Positions 15,201-30,200 of a DNA stretch of 64,000 nt are shown piece after piece. The stretch comes from Fratercula arctica (lineage: Eukaryota > Chordata > Aves > Charadriiformes > Alcidae), in assembly GCA_947846985.1 (NCBI GenBank), contig CANTUZ010000002.1:151027889-151091888 (forward strand), read 5' to 3'. The number at the start of each line of letters is the position of its first letter. Position 1 is the stretch's first letter. The notes below the pieces were generated by a model, which worked only from the letters and a program-made list of their open reading frames with translations, was not told the DNA's origin and did not search any database. A program made the position numbers and the translations under genes.

Positions 15201-18200
15201 TTTTGGATTTCCCATATGAGCCAGTTTCAGGCTTATGCCAGTTTAGCACCTAGCAGCTTCATGCAGGTGTTTGTCTGGACAGATTCCAGTATGTAGTACT
15301 TTGTGAAAGGTGCCTCTGGAATGTGGGTTGAAGTCTCATAGAGTGCAGTGTCTTGAAGTCTGAATCAGAGTGGGAACCTGCTTTAGGTGGCCTCAATCAC
15401 TTCCTGCATCAGGCTACGTCCATTCATTGATTACAAAGGAAGATTATCTCCTTATGTTGAAATGAGTATGTGTGAACATCATCTAGTACCTTCCTGGGAG
15501 GAAAGACATAGTTCAGTCATGAGGACTGTGTCCTGGGAGGGATATGGAGGAGGCAATGAAGAAATCTCCCATCGAACTTTTACAGTCATTCCTTAGAGAG
15601 GAAGTGATGGAAACTCTCCATTTCTTCTATGAATAGTGTGTATTTTGCGTTTGGTTTCTCTCAGTCCAGACCCCCTCTTTGTATTAAGTGGCATCAGAGA
15701 AAGGCAGTGGCCCTGCTGGATTAGACATGGGAAGATGTAACAAGAAGTATTCTTTAGTAGAGATAAATAAGAAAGAAAAACAATGGGAAATTAATTTTAA
15801 GGTTTACATTAGACGTCATCTTAGTCTTTTTGTGTGATTATCCAGTTGGAGCTATACTTCTTGGAGCTGTTTCACATTCTCTGCGTTTAGTCTCCTCCTG
15901 GATCTAGAGGGACTGGAATTTCCAGGGATTAGCATTTCTCACTTCTTTTTCCCTTTCTGCTTCTTTCTAATTGGATCTGCTGCATTTGTATGTTCTTCTC
16001 TAGCTACAACCCCAGCCCAATCTTACTGCTTCGTTAGGCTTTCACTCCCTTTCATGGTTCAGAGAATACCTTTCTGTTGATGATCTACAGGTACGTCTGA
16101 ACAATACCACTTGTTTTTGTCATCTCATCTGTGCACTGAATATCGTTGTTATTATCCTTTTTGAGCTCTGTTTCCCCAAACCTTGTGTTTCTCCCCTCGC
16201 TTATTGAGTTTTCTTTCATTTGCACTTTATACAATGGGCATACGGTAAGGCTTTGTTCTTACACCTGTTGAGTTGCCTCTCTCTTTTCTCTACGGGAAAT
16301 GTGCAGTGTAACGCCACGTTTGATCATCTACAGACCATTGTGCAGAATATATTGATTATATATCACATTTAACCCCTTTTCCAGCATGATTCATATCTAT
16401 GCATCTTATATGTGCCAGAAACACTTTAGAAGGAATGGGTCATATTTGGGGAAAAGAAGTTGGTTAAATAATGTCTTCAGGCTTTCAGATCTCTTTACTG
16501 TGATTTTAAAAAATCAGGCTAATTAACATTTTAAAAATACGGTCAGTCCTTTCAGATACTTGTCCAAATGTCCCACTTTGGAATTTGACAACACAAGGTT
16601 AAATTAAATTGGAAATACTAAATAACAAATTTTAGGAAATGGGATAAAACAGCATACTACTTTTATATCATAAACTTCCTCTCTCTTCTGCAAAAATTCT
16701 AGGAGAACAGATTGTATTTCTGTATGTGTGATCTGTTTTGACTTCACTTTCTTATATATTGGCTTTGAAATGTGTAAACTACATTCCCTGTAATTTGTAA
16801 CAGTCTCTGTAATTCCTAATTTCTATCCATTGTGATGGTTTAATGACAAAGGACATGTCTATTGAGATTGGTCTTCCAAGCAACTTCTATTTTCATTGTC
16901 TGTTAAACCAGACAATAGCAAGGGTCTTATGAGTGACTACTATTTTTAAAAAGCTGATCTCTGATTTGGTTAAAAAAAAAAAAAAAAAAAAAAAATTAAA
17001 TGCAATTTTGTGAATTTCAAGGGAAAAGATAGCTTCTTTCTTCATAAATATTCTTTTGATAGTTATTGAGTTGAGTAGATTTTGCAAACACTTATTCAGA
17101 GTAATAGAAGGTGTGTTAAGTGAGCATCTGGTGAATAAATCGCCAGATTTTAATGCTTGTTTCAGTTTCTAAGACATTTCTTCTCTTACAGGTATTTGCA
17201 TCCTGAAGGTCTCCCTTCTGATTACACGATTACGTTTCTCTTTCGTATACTCCCTGACACACCTCAAGAGCCATTTGCTCTTTGGGAGATTTTAAATGAA
17301 GAATATGAACCACTGGTTGGAGTTATTTTAGATAGTATGTATTTTGTATTTTATCAGTGACTTTTTCTTTAACTGTATGAATGATTCATTCTCTGTCAAG
17401 GTTTATTATTGCCAATGATTTAATCTGCTGCTAGAACAACTATCTGAATCTGGAAGGTGACAGTCCCTAATGGATGTTTCTTAGATTTAATTTGACCGAG
17501 TTTAATTTGGAGTTAGAGTCAAATTTTGAGTACACTGCTGTAAACTGGGAGCAATGATACTGAAATCCAAAGAGCTGTACTAGGTGTAAATTGATGTAAG
17601 GGAGGTACTCATTTGCTTTTAAAATTTCCACTGCTCTGAATCTGGTTCTAATAGAATCTATCTTGATACATGCCAGTGTGCTGACAGTACGGTATACGTA
17701 GATGCAGTGCAGTTTGGTAGATAGCAGACTTAAAGCTAGAGACATGAACTCTTGACGACTCTTCATTTCTACTTGATTTGACTTCTACAACTATAAAACA
17801 GGGATTATAATTTAGAAGGTTTCCATATTTACTATTGAAAAGATGTAGCTGCTATGATAGCTGTTCTTCTTAGCTGCCGGTTTTAAGAGGTATATTTGTA
17901 CTTTTCTATCTTTCCTAGAATTTTTTAGATATGTCACCTTAAAATAGGTGGAATTAGGCATCTAGCTAATTTGAGGAACTTGTCCAGGTCATATAGAGAA
18001 CTAGTGGGAGAGTAGGATCAGGTGGATATGGGTGAAGTAGACTCCCAACTATTGGCCCATCCTTTCTGTCAGAGCAGAAAAGAGCATTTCTCTGAGATAA
18101 CTTGTTATTTCTGGGTCAGTATATCACTTAGGAATGTGTTTGACTAACATTTGATCTGACATCTTTCGTTGTCTTTGTTAAACATGAAATTGACCCTTTC

Positions 18201-21200
18201 AGATAATGTTATCAGGCCTTTTCTTCCTCGAACCCAGAGCCCTTATTTTTATTCTCACACAGATGGTGGTAAAACTCTGACTTTCTTTAACTACGACTAC
18301 AAAGGAGATTTTCAAACTGTGACTTTTGAAGGTCCTGAAATAAGGAAGATATTTTATGGGAGTTTTCATAAGGTTAGTAATGGTAATAGGAAAAAAATGC
18401 ACTCTGAATAAAGGTTTGGGAGTTTTTCATGTTTTGAAATCTTCTTTCATGTGGTCAGCCGCTGCCAAACGAAATTTATTTTGCATATTCAGAATCATCT
18501 ACCAAACCATCTTAAGTCTCTTTGAAATATTTAGTTAACATTAAACAAATCATAGCTTTTATGATGAAGCTGATGTGATCAATTTTCATCTCATGCTTCG
18601 TGCCCATATTTTAGAGTTGATTAAAAATACTTGCCTTGAAAAGCAATTTAGAAATAAATTGGCTTTTCCTTTTAAGGTTTGGATTGGAAATGTCACTCAA
18701 AATGAAAAGAAAAAGTCCAGCATAAAAAATTATCCTTCTTTTGACCAGAGTGGTTATTTTTAAACATATTTTAAGGGCTATGCCATCTCGAAGTTTCTTA
18801 GCTGTTAGAGAACTCATAACATTCTTTCCAAAAGCAGATGAAGTAGTGCTGGGATTGTAGCACATGGGTTTTTGTGGAAGGTGCTTTTGTTGTTCACTTT
18901 TATTTCTGGTGTTTGTACCTTTACTAACCAAAAAAAAGGAGAGCGTGGATTGCGAGATAGTGTTTACAGAGATAAACTTTTCTGTACTTTCTTTTTAATC
19001 AATAGAGCAAGAAAGGGAAGGTAGGTCAGAGTTTGGATCTAATTCTGACTCTCTTAAGTTGTGCTTTGGAGAAATATGAGGCTTTAGCAAATTCTCCTCT
19101 TAAGCATTTTCCTGTGTTTTGAATAAGGATGCCTGCTATACCTGTGTTTGAAAGGTGCAGGAGACCAAATTCATGGCAGCTTTTCGGTTATTTAGTTCCT
19201 GCTGAGCCCAGAGCAAAGCAGCTACAGGATTTCTTCCTGGCATTCTCTCACCTTGGGCTCCCACCTCCACATAGTGTACTGGTATAGAGAAGACACTGCA
19301 TTTCTACCAGCTCTTCATCTGGTCTCTTCCCCAAAAAATTGTTCTTTCCTTTGCTGAATTGAGAGTTTGCTCATGACAGGACAATTGTGGTTAGGATTGT
19401 CCTCTCTGCTGGGAATGTCTTTGCTGCATCAGTGATGGACAACAGAGTGTGAGCCAAGGCAGAAGGAACTAACTTCGTTGCTGTGCTCTGCTTTTTTGTA
19501 CTGCGTTTGATGTGATTTGATTTTTTTCAGTGTAAAAAACTTCACTATGAAAGATTTTGCTGTGTTGTTAATGTATAATTTATGGCCTAAATTTTACTGC
19601 TTCGTTTTGGCTTTTGCAAGTGGCTATAAAGGATGTATTGGTGAAATCCAGCGTTATATAGCAGGATCATACAAGGCCCAGGAATTATTACTGACCACAT
19701 AAATCAAGGGTTCTTTGGGATCTGGGTGGTATACAAGCATTGTGTAGGTCTTTTGTCAGGGATAAATTATTTTCTTACCAAATACAGATGTTCCATAAGA
19801 GGAAAAATAAGCTAAATTAATGAAATAGATTAGAATCATAGAATAATTCAGGTTGGAAGAGACCTCTAGAGGTCATGTAGATTATTTGCTATGGATTATT
19901 CTCTGAGTTGCATTAGCAACCATGGAGTTAGGAGCCTATTTCAAAAAATGCCTCGCTTTTCACAGGAAATTAATATATCCTATGTGCTCCTTTGTATGCT
20001 AAAGCATCTTTTCTTTTGCTTAGTTGCATGTTGTTATTAGCAAGACTACAGCCAAAATAATTATTGACTGCAAACAAGTGAGCGAGAAGACCATTAATGC
20101 AGCAGGGAATATTAGTTCTGATGGCATAGAAGTGCTGGGGAGAATGGTCAGATCCCGAGGACCAAGAGACAACTCTGCACCAGTGAGTAGAACAAGAACA
20201 ATCCTTTAAACCATTTAAAATACCCTAAAAGCAAGTGTTTGAGTCTTTGCAGTTAATTTTAAGTTGAAGTAGAGCAAACTCATATTTGAAACAGTAAAGT
20301 TCCAGCATTTCAGAAATTCTACAAAAGCCTGCAATATCTCTCAACTTGGGCAAAATCTGTTTTTGATTATTTTAATAAAGAAAATCACTAGATCATCATT
20401 GTTCAAATGTTATTCTCAAACACATCGGTAAATACAGTTCATACATTCAGGTATGACTTGTCTTCCAAACTTCATTACATAGTGTAATAGAATGTATAAC
20501 TCCTTTGCCTGGAATCATTTAAGCTTTGTTTTGAGTGATAATTATTCCCCATGTCTCTTATTCCCTCTTACTCTATGTTTACCCTAAGTGCATTATCTGT
20601 TCATTAAATAATTGAACTGCTTTGGCACAGATGGCCCTCAAAAAGCCTCTGTCTTAGTATATCTAGTTCTCTTATAATAGAAAATATTTTAAATGTGAAA
20701 GATACTCCCCAAGATTACGTACTTTTTCATTCCTTCAAAATTATTCTCCTAGAAGCAGAGATTGATCATTCTGTTTGCACAGCAAGCTGTGGGGGTCTGT
20801 CCGTTTTGCTTCAAATGTCATTAAGAAGGTTTGTTTGGGTTTTTCAGGTAGATTTAGTTGCTGAAGAAGAACTGACAATCTGATGCTGATCTTAGGAAGG
20901 CGGCTTTGCTGTGCAGTACTGTTTGCTAATTTTCTTTGGACTTTCTTGACCTTAGAATGAGGTTAGCAGAGAATGTGAACCTTGAACTCAAGGCTTGATT
21001 TGAATAGGAATGAGGTTTCAGAAATGTATTTACTTGCTACTATATGGGAATACTCTTGTTTAGTAAAAAAATAAGCCCTCAGAAAGGGTTGTGTACAAAA
21101 AAGAGCCTTTAGGCCTCAAACTTATGGATAATAATTATATGAAGCCTGGAAGGACAATTACACAGAGGAACCTTTGTAGTCACATTTCAATAGAAACAGA

Positions 21201-24200
21201 AAAAGGCAAACTTAGGAAAACTTGGAATTAGAGAAGGCTTTGTAAAGAAGTGGAAAGAAATGGTGTCTTTTGTTAGAACCCAGGAATCTATAAAAGATAA
21301 GTCAGACTGCCCACTCACTGAAAAATTTGGTTTTGTTCAAATGAACTGTAAAACTGACGTAAGACTGCAAATGTGTAGCTGAAGATGAAAATTCTTTACT
21401 CCACAGTACTGTTTAGCTGCCTTCAAGTATTACCATAGACACCAAATTACAAGCAGGTCAAGAAAGCACCTTAAATACCATTCTTTCAAGTCTCTATTCT
21501 GCACGTTTTATGCGTATTGTGTAGAACTTGTGTGAATAGTCACATTTAAGTGACATTAAGCATGAATGAGTTGGTTTTATCTACTCCAAAAATTAGAGGA
21601 CATCAAAGCAAGCTAGGAGGAGGCGGGATAGAGCTTCTTCTCACAGCAGATAGTAGATCAGTGCAATACCTTACCACAGAATTTTGTGGGTACAAAATAT
21701 TTATGTAGATTGTAGGAAAGCCTGGACAAATGAATGAAAGGGAAATACTAGTTCTTAACAAACCTGGGGCAGGAGATTCCTGATCTGAAAGTCATTGGAA
21801 GCTAGCGGACTCTAAGGTAGAAGTATGACTTACACCCTTGTGCTTCATTAGATATCACTTGTGCCACCGTTGGCAACAGAATACTAGATTTATTTCGCTC
21901 CAGTGTCTTCAGTTTTAAGAGGCTCATGAAGCCATGCAGACAACAAAAATGTCTTTTTTGTAAAACACTTCAAAAAACTTTTTGAATCGATATGAAAATT
22001 GGGATTTGTTGACAGTCATGAAAAGTTTTTTTTTTTTTCACCAGCTGTATTTTCATGAAATGCTTTAATCTTAGTTTTAGAGATGCTTATTACATAAAAT
22101 AAAAACAGGCAGGCAGTTAGTTTGGAATAAAATTTCGTATGTTTTGTTCTGACTGTATTCATGTGGAACAGTTTAACGTTGTCAGAATATTTTTAATGTT
22201 TTGGGTTTTTTAAAATAAATTAATCCAGTGCAATCACCTGAATTTTGCAAAACATTTCAATTTTGAAGTAACAGAATTGTATCAGAGTTTTTTTTTTTCC
22301 CCATCGATGCGTAGGCTGTACAACAGTTCAATGAACAGGCAGAAATGGAGATAGGTAGGACAAAAAGGGGATTAGGCTAAAGGTGCCTGGCCCTTTTAAC
22401 ATCCCTTAATAGTGAGGCACCTCCGAATTAGGCACTCCAGGAGCTTGGGCAATGGATCCTGACAGTGACATACAGCAAGCAATGTACTTTATTCCTGCAG
22501 TGAGATTTACTGAAAAGTCCAGCTTTAAAACATTGTTTATTTACAATTTGTAAACCTTCTCTGTATTGATGTTTCCTTTTCTTTTAAATTTAACTTGTTT
22601 ACCTCCGTGTAAATGTACTGTTAAAAAAAGTAAAGTGTGGTGTCGTCTGCTCATGAGAAATCCTTGCAGAACTGTAGCCTGATTAGATGAGGATGGGCAG
22701 ACTTTTCTGTCTTACTGGTTCTGCTTGTAGAATCACTATGAATACAGAGAATTATGAATAAAAGTTTAACAGTAGCAAAGAAAGCTTTGTTTAGTTAGTT
22801 AGCTTGAATCAGAGCAACCCACATAATATTTTAAAATAAGAATACTGAGTCACTCAACATTTGTATGGTGAATGCAGCAATTCAGGGAATGTCCATTTGC
22901 TCTTTATTTTACACCAACATGCTGGAGATCACTAGGGATCATTAGATTGTCTAATCCAGAGAAAATGAATGCATATACACGCCTATGTAGGACTGCATAA
23001 ATTTAGCCAATACAGTCAACCTTCCATTGTTCAGGATGACAGAATAGCTTGGGATGGATTGGGTTATGAAAAAATGGCAACACAACTTATTTCCGAAACT
23101 AAGTTGCTTTCTGCTTAACCAGCTCAGGTGTTTCTGCTCTCCTTTTCTGGGATGTCTTCTTTGCTTAAGTGTAGTATCATGCAAATGCCCAGGGTCATTC
23201 TGAGTGAGCGGTATGTTCATGTGCTACTGTGCTCAAGCTGAGTCCTCTCAGAATTAGTAGCTTTGGGATGTGTAGCAAAGAGGCTTCTAAGTGGCTCTAA
23301 GAGGCGAAGAGCTTGCAGTTGACGTAGCCAGGGGCACAGACTTGTTGGACTCAGGACAGACCTTTGTGGAGCCAAACCAAGGGTCCAAAAGCTGCCTTTG
23401 TGCTGCACTTCAGCTGTCTAAGGTGTTTTGCATGGAGCCAGCTCATGTGAGTCTGCATCTGTAGTACAGCATATCTACAAACCAGCTAATCTGCTGGCAG
23501 ATAAGAAGAATTTCTATGCATATGAAAGTATTCCTTTGTTTAAAATATATTAGTTGACTTATACAATAAAAAAAAAATGAGGCAAAACCAAAGGTGCACA
23601 TATGTAGTTCATTTTAACAGCTTAAGAAGCAATGCATTTTTAAGAAAGTCGTTAAATTCACTCCTCTGTTCTAGTGTTAAAATAATGCCACTGAAAATAA
23701 TAATGGGAGCAAAACCAAAGAGAGTTCTATCTCTAGCAGTTCCTCAGATTTTTTAACATGTGGGGTTAATTTAATGGGATGTTCTGTTCCATTTCTCTCT
23801 GTATTCAGTATGCACTTATATGAGGCATGGAAAAAGAATAGAAATAGTAACAGAAGAAAGCTTCATCTCTCTAGACCCCTTTGTTCTGTTCAATGCTGCA
23901 AAGGAGACAATTGGTTTTACCATTGAGTCCTATTTAATATATTGTTTCTGAGTACCTAGCAGCCATTATTTTTACCAATTGTGTGTGTTCTTATAGATTA
24001 AATTCCTGTCCAAACCATGTTCCCAGACCTGTGGTGGGAATTTTCTGCCCAGTGTTGTCGTGTGTTGAACAAGCTTTTCACCGTCCTTAAGCTTAAGTTG
24101 CCTGGGAATAATATGGCTAAGAGAAGGCATATTCTAAGTAAAATATAACTGGAGAAGATGATAAACATTATTTGTGGCTCAGCTCCAGTGTAAGTAATAG

Positions 24201-27200
24201 GCTACGGTAAACCTTGTCCCAGATAAAATCTGAGTACCATACCAGTGGGTTAAGAGAAATTACTCAACTTTGAGAAGCTGAACTCTTTTGCCTGTCTATT
24301 GATGCCTCCTTTGCTAGAAAGAAATATTGGGAGGCACCATTGGGCAAAATCAGGAATTTAATCAAGGACATGGGGATAATCCAACAGATGCCTGCAGCAT
24401 TTAACCTTGAACAGCTTGCTTGATCCATGTAATGTCTGATGGTTTGGACAAGTTGCTTATAACAAGTTTAAGTTAGTGTATTTGTGGTTAGCTGCTTTCA
24501 GTTGATAGCTTTTCTCTGTCTACTCTGAGTGCTTGAATCAAGGTACCTTTTCTTGCTGATGGCTCCATTTTGCACTGATCTTACAACTAACAGTCACTTT
24601 TACATCACCCTTGTTTTTAAACAGTTGCAGTTACAGATGTTTGACATTGCTTGTGCTACCTCGTGGGCCAATCGGGACAAATGCTGTGAGCTTCCTGGCT
24701 TGGTAAGAAACCTCTTTCAATAACTGCAGAATTTACCTTTTACTTTCCCCTTTATTGAGACAAATGTTTTAATGGAAATGGATGGTTAAGAGTTTTCCAA
24801 AAAAGTTCAAGTCTGCTTGTATTACTTGTCCTATTGAAAGTCAATGTGATGTATGTTTCTAAATCAAGTCAGTGCTTTTGAGGCATCCGCATAGTACTAT
24901 GTGTTCAATTCATAAAATTCTTAACTTCTGAATTGAAGTTTTGGACATCGTTCTCTTCCTATCTTGATCTTTCCTTAGAGAGATGAAGAAAATTGCCCTG
25001 CCCTTCCTCATGCTTGTTCCTGCTCAGAAGCTAATAAGGGTCCCCTTGGACCTCCTGGACCACCGGTAAGGTTTTATTTAGGTTTGTGGTCAGCTGTAGT
25101 CAGACAGCCCACCAGCCACCTTTATTCCAAGACACGTGAATATACTACCATTGTATAACTCATAAGGTTAAATTAGGGTTTCAAGTGTTGGCAAAGAGAT
25201 AAAATTACATTCAATTTATAGCAAAGATGCTAAGTAATATGCTGTAAAAAACCCTCTCACCCAATAAGTCAGTCAAATTTTTATGGTTTAATTGAGACCT
25301 GAAGCAGTTAGAGTAATCTTTAGACCTTAAACGTTGTTATCTTTCTGTAGCATTAGTAGATATGTCATAATTAGTGCCATTTATTTTAAAATTTTTGATC
25401 ACCTGCTATCTGTCTACTCTAGCACGTGTATTAAATGTAGCTTTTGAGTTTAGCTTTCCGAAATGCTAAGTTTACAGTATTCTTGCAATTTTAAAGATAT
25501 GGAGTATGAGAATGCCACTTGTGTGATAAACGACGAAAGAACACCTTTCTGTCTTAAAAGCTCTAAAAGTATATATTGGAAAGCAGAACTGAAAGTGCTG
25601 GTTCTTCTGAGAGCTCCTAGAGGCAGAGAGGTACCCAAAAGCAGTGAAGGGAAGAGAGAATGAAATGAAATGGCTTTGGTGAAAGTTGAATTGAAACTTT
25701 TTCTAGCTTGCCAGTGAATGACAAAATACACATTGTCACAACTTGATAGCACTCATCCGAAGTGTTTACTGTGTAAATGTTAAGTCAGTGTATATCTAAG
25801 TTCCTTCGTAACGGGTGGAACTAGACAGTCTTTTCTAGAAAACAATTATTTAACTTCTATCTCGGTGTAGTATCTTAGAAAGAGGGGATAAATCTCCTTT
25901 CTCTTTACTGGCTTGTGGAAGAACTCAGATAATGGATCAGACCGGGCAACTGAGACATGGCTCACTAAAGTTAGGTAACCAAGTTTGATTTTTAACTGTC
26001 TAGAAAAGTTGTGGGCTCTGTTTGCAATGGTCTGTTATTGGTTTGGTTTAATGAGAATCCTAACCGGGATGTTTGTAGAACAATCATGTGTTTTTTTTCT
26101 TTTACAACTAGATTGATAACTCTGACTGGCACCTTAGGGCTCCTTGCTAAGTTAGCTTGAGATGAGGCCCTCCGGTGAACAAGTTTGAACTGTGTGTTTC
26201 TCTGCTCATACTGTCTCCTGGATGTTCCAAGAGCATGTTTTGAAGAGAAAGAGCCAGTGAAGGAAAATAAGTTTCTGAAAAGGTTAAAGTACACAATTTA
26301 CATAAGAGAGATGTTCAACAACAAAATTAACTTGTACATAAGTCATTCACGTAGTAGATCCTAGCAGACATTTATCCTAGTAACAGCTCAGAGGTTAGTC
26401 TTTCTGCAAGAACTGTTCTTCAAGCTCCGGTACAAAAACTTAAAAAGGAACTCAGGAGAAAATTCACTGAAGAAGTATATGTTGAACAAGAAAAAATTAT
26501 TCTGTTCTCCTATTTGAATGCAGTTTATATCAAGTGTGGATTAAGGTTTTAATTTCTGTATGTAGGTGTCCGATCTGTGTTCTGTGAAAAAGACACAGGG
26601 ATAATTCACACAAAAATGCAACTGAAATTGAGTAGTTTGACCGCATTTCACAGTAAAATGAAAAATGTTTAGAAATTGACTGGAAGGATGTGTGTTACTA
26701 TAGTTCAAAACATATACAGATCAGGAATTGCCAAAGCTTAATCCAGCAGTAAAATAATGTACTTCTATTTATTACATTTAGGATTAACAATATTCTGAGT
26801 AGCATAGTGCCATGCAGGAGGAGGCTTAAAATCGAGCGTGAAAACCACTGCCTAGGCAGGGGAGTATGTGATTCTGGAACTCAGCCTGTTACAAGTGATA
26901 CTTTTTTGCCAGACAGTTAGATGGCATAGCGCTGGAAAAAAAGTAAGAGGCCTAGGAAAAAGCAGAGCAAAAGAATAAAGTCAGTGTTCATCTCTGTGCA
27001 GGCCAACAGTCAAAAAGTCACATGTGCTATGTCTGGTCAATACTGCTCCAAGTCGTTAAAATGTCACGTGACTTTTCTCTGAGCCAAGGATTTTTCTGTT
27101 TAAGGGATCAGGATTCTACCGTGTAACCAGTTTTAGACATTAGACTAAAAAGACTCCAAATAAAAGGCTTCCATTTGTTTGGGATAGTAACTCTGGAAAT

Positions 27201-30200
27201 TTTTTTTTTTAAGCTCTTTTAGGAAGTGGGTCATTTTGGGTAAGACAAAGTATTGTTTAGAGTTAAGATTATCTGGCAATTTTCATTATGGGATACTGTT
27301 TTTATGGCTTCATCTTTGCCAGAATTTGATCGTGCTGTCTGAAGTTCCCCACACAAAGTAAAAGTAAGATATCACACAAACCTGATGCCTGCGTTTGCAC
27401 GGAGTGCTGCAGAACTGGAGAAGGTGAAGAAGGAGACAAAATATATTGGAGGACTGGAGAAGTTTAATTGCAAAGAAAAGCTTTCAGTGCTTCATAGGTT
27501 TTAACTATTAAAAAGAAATACGGAGGTGACTTGATAACAGTTGATTAAGAACTGTTTCTGGGGGTGTTCACTGGCTTTAATTTAAAATAAGAGAAAAAGG
27601 CATAACAGGAGTTCTTGGCTAGAAATAGAAGCCAAAGAAGTGAAAATTTTGAAATTAGTCACACTGGCTTAGTAGTCCTGGGGAATAACCACCAAAACAA
27701 ATCTATGAGGAAAAATGAGGGAGGCTCTTGTGATGTTTTCATCTTAAAGCAACACTTTTCTGGAATGTGTGCTTTTACCACGCAAAGGTTACTGGGTTCA
27801 AAACATGGATGAGTGTACCAAATTCAATGTGAGTCTTAAAGCATATGATTTAATGGCTTGGCATCAGGCTATTTTTAAGTATATATTCTTAGTCAGTAAA
27901 AATGTAATCTGTTTCTGAGAATGAAATGGAAGAAAACTGATTTTGCTTATGTTAACAAGTTGCAGTTATTTTGTTGAATATTTGCATAGGAATTTTTAAT
28001 CTGAGAGAGAGAGAGGGAGAGGAGAAAGACAGAGGAGGGAGAAAGGGCAGAGGGAGCTACTGGGCTGGAATGCAGAAACGTGAGGACCTGGAATTTGGGA
28101 ACTGGCAACTGGAACACGGTTCTGTGGAGAGCATGGGATGAGATTTTAGGGTTGGAGCTGACCGTGATGGAATGGATTGTGGCCATAGAGCTGTGGGATG
28201 GAAGTGAAAAGACTGAAGGAGCTGGAACAAGGAGTAGAAAAGTGCTCCATGATCACACATATGAAGACTGTATCATGATACCTTCATTGAAGAGCAAGAG
28301 CATTGAAGGTGCTTCCAAATGTTTCTGTTGTTGGTATTCCTACTTAAAGTCTCATAGCTACTACATATGCATTTAATCTGATAAGCATATTTTCTGGTTT
28401 TGTGTCTTTAATGCTGTTATTTTTATATGTATTATATATGTTATTTTTATAACTACTTACTGTAGCCTCTGAAGAACACTGTTCAGTAATGGTGGCAAGT
28501 TGTACAAGGTCCTTTGTGAGTAAAAAGATGGGCAGAATCCTTGTAAAGCTCATAGCACAAGAGATTAATTAATTTACGCAGGTGGGAGAAGATGGAAATT
28601 GATCTGAAAAAAGTGGGGGGAAAAAAAAAAAAATCTTTATTTATGCTGTCCTAGAGGACAAAACATATGCAGCATGTATATGCAAAACACATTCATGGCA
28701 GCCATCCATAGATATATGCAACTCCAGTGTCTCAGATGATACTAATAAAATAGGCAACAGTTGGTTAATAAATGATTAACAGATGTAGGCACTGCTGAAG
28801 AAAGCAAAAAAATAGAAAAACAGGCAAAAGAGTATTTTACCTAAGAGTAGCTCTAAAATAAACCATGGCAAGTTGAGTAGATCCTGGAGGTGTCCTTGCT
28901 GAAAAGTATTCTTGAGTCACTGGAAACTCAGCCTTAACAATGTGGTGATTTTGGTGAGAACAGACAGATATGCAGTTTTCAGCAACTGGAAGGGAACCCG
29001 TGACCACAGGTATACATTTCCATCCCTATCGTAGCTTTCTGTGTTATTTTGATGCTTACGTGGTGTGCAGTCTTGGCTGTAGAAAGTAGTCACATCTGTC
29101 TTTAAATCTGTTCCTGTGTATGGACACACTTAATTATGTTCTCAGTTTAATTACTCCAGTGGAAGTATGTGGACAGACTGTTCACTGATTCCTGAACGCT
29201 GATTCAGGAACAAGAAAAAACTGTTTGGGCTTCTCTGGATTTCATTTTTGTTTATTTGAGAGTTTTGTTTTTCAGCAAGTCCTGTGCTTGTGCTTCACAG
29301 GGTGGTCCAGGTGTCAGAGGTGCCAAAGGTCATCGTGGCGATCCAGGTCCAAAGGTACTTTGTACAGGACTTCACAGTTGACAGATGCACAGGTTCTTGG
29401 TTTATCTCTGCTGCATGTAAAGCTTAAAATGAATTCCAGATTCTCTCTCATGTCTCCAAGGGAAAAGCACAGTGAAATGCCATTGGCATTTGGTGTGTCT
29501 CTTTTCATAACAATTGCTTGTCCTGTTTGTTCCTTGATAAAAGATATAAAATTCAGAATACTGCTGAGTCTATTGGTATTTAATTCTTCAAAAAGAAGCT
29601 GCCTTTGTCCATATGATAAGAGTTTAATTTATATTCTGTACTACTTTAGGGACCAGATGGACCTCGAGGTGAAATTGGTGTTCCTGGACCACAAGGACCT
29701 CCAGGACCACAAGGACCCAGTGGACTTTCTATTCAAGGGCTTCCAGTGAGACTTATAAAATCAATAGGGTTCTTTCTTGTGGTGTTTTGAACAGCACGTA
29801 TCTTAGACTGGACTGAAATATCTTTTGGTGTCCTGATCAGAATCTGAATTTCAGTATTTGAGGTGAAATCACAGATTTGTGTTTAACAACACGAGCGTGG
29901 CCGTGGGTTCAATGCCAACATTCCTGTTTTTATTTGGATCTGAACTTTTAGTTAGCTGAAGGTATTTGATTGCAGGTTGAATATGACTCGGTTATTAACA
30001 TCCAAACCTGGAGACAAGTGAAAAAAATTGCAGTGGGGGTTGTAACATGGCCCCAGACCAAAATGTTAGTATTTTATCGTTTTCTGGTGGTGGTATTGCT
30101 CATTGCAGATCAGTTCTGACTTGAAAGGTATACCCAAGCAAGAACACTGTATTCACTGCCAAAATTAAGCAATAGTATCTACTATACTTACAGAGTCTAT

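Noticed and set aside
16972..16995. A24 run considered as the tail of a processed pseudogene or SINE
   Set aside because: The sequence before it shows no gene-like or SINE-like body and no target-site duplication I could find.
29225..29749. Plus-strand open frame of 174 residues
   Set aside because: It spans e17, an intron and e18 in a frame that does not give Gly-X-Y. The true products are the two separate helix exons.
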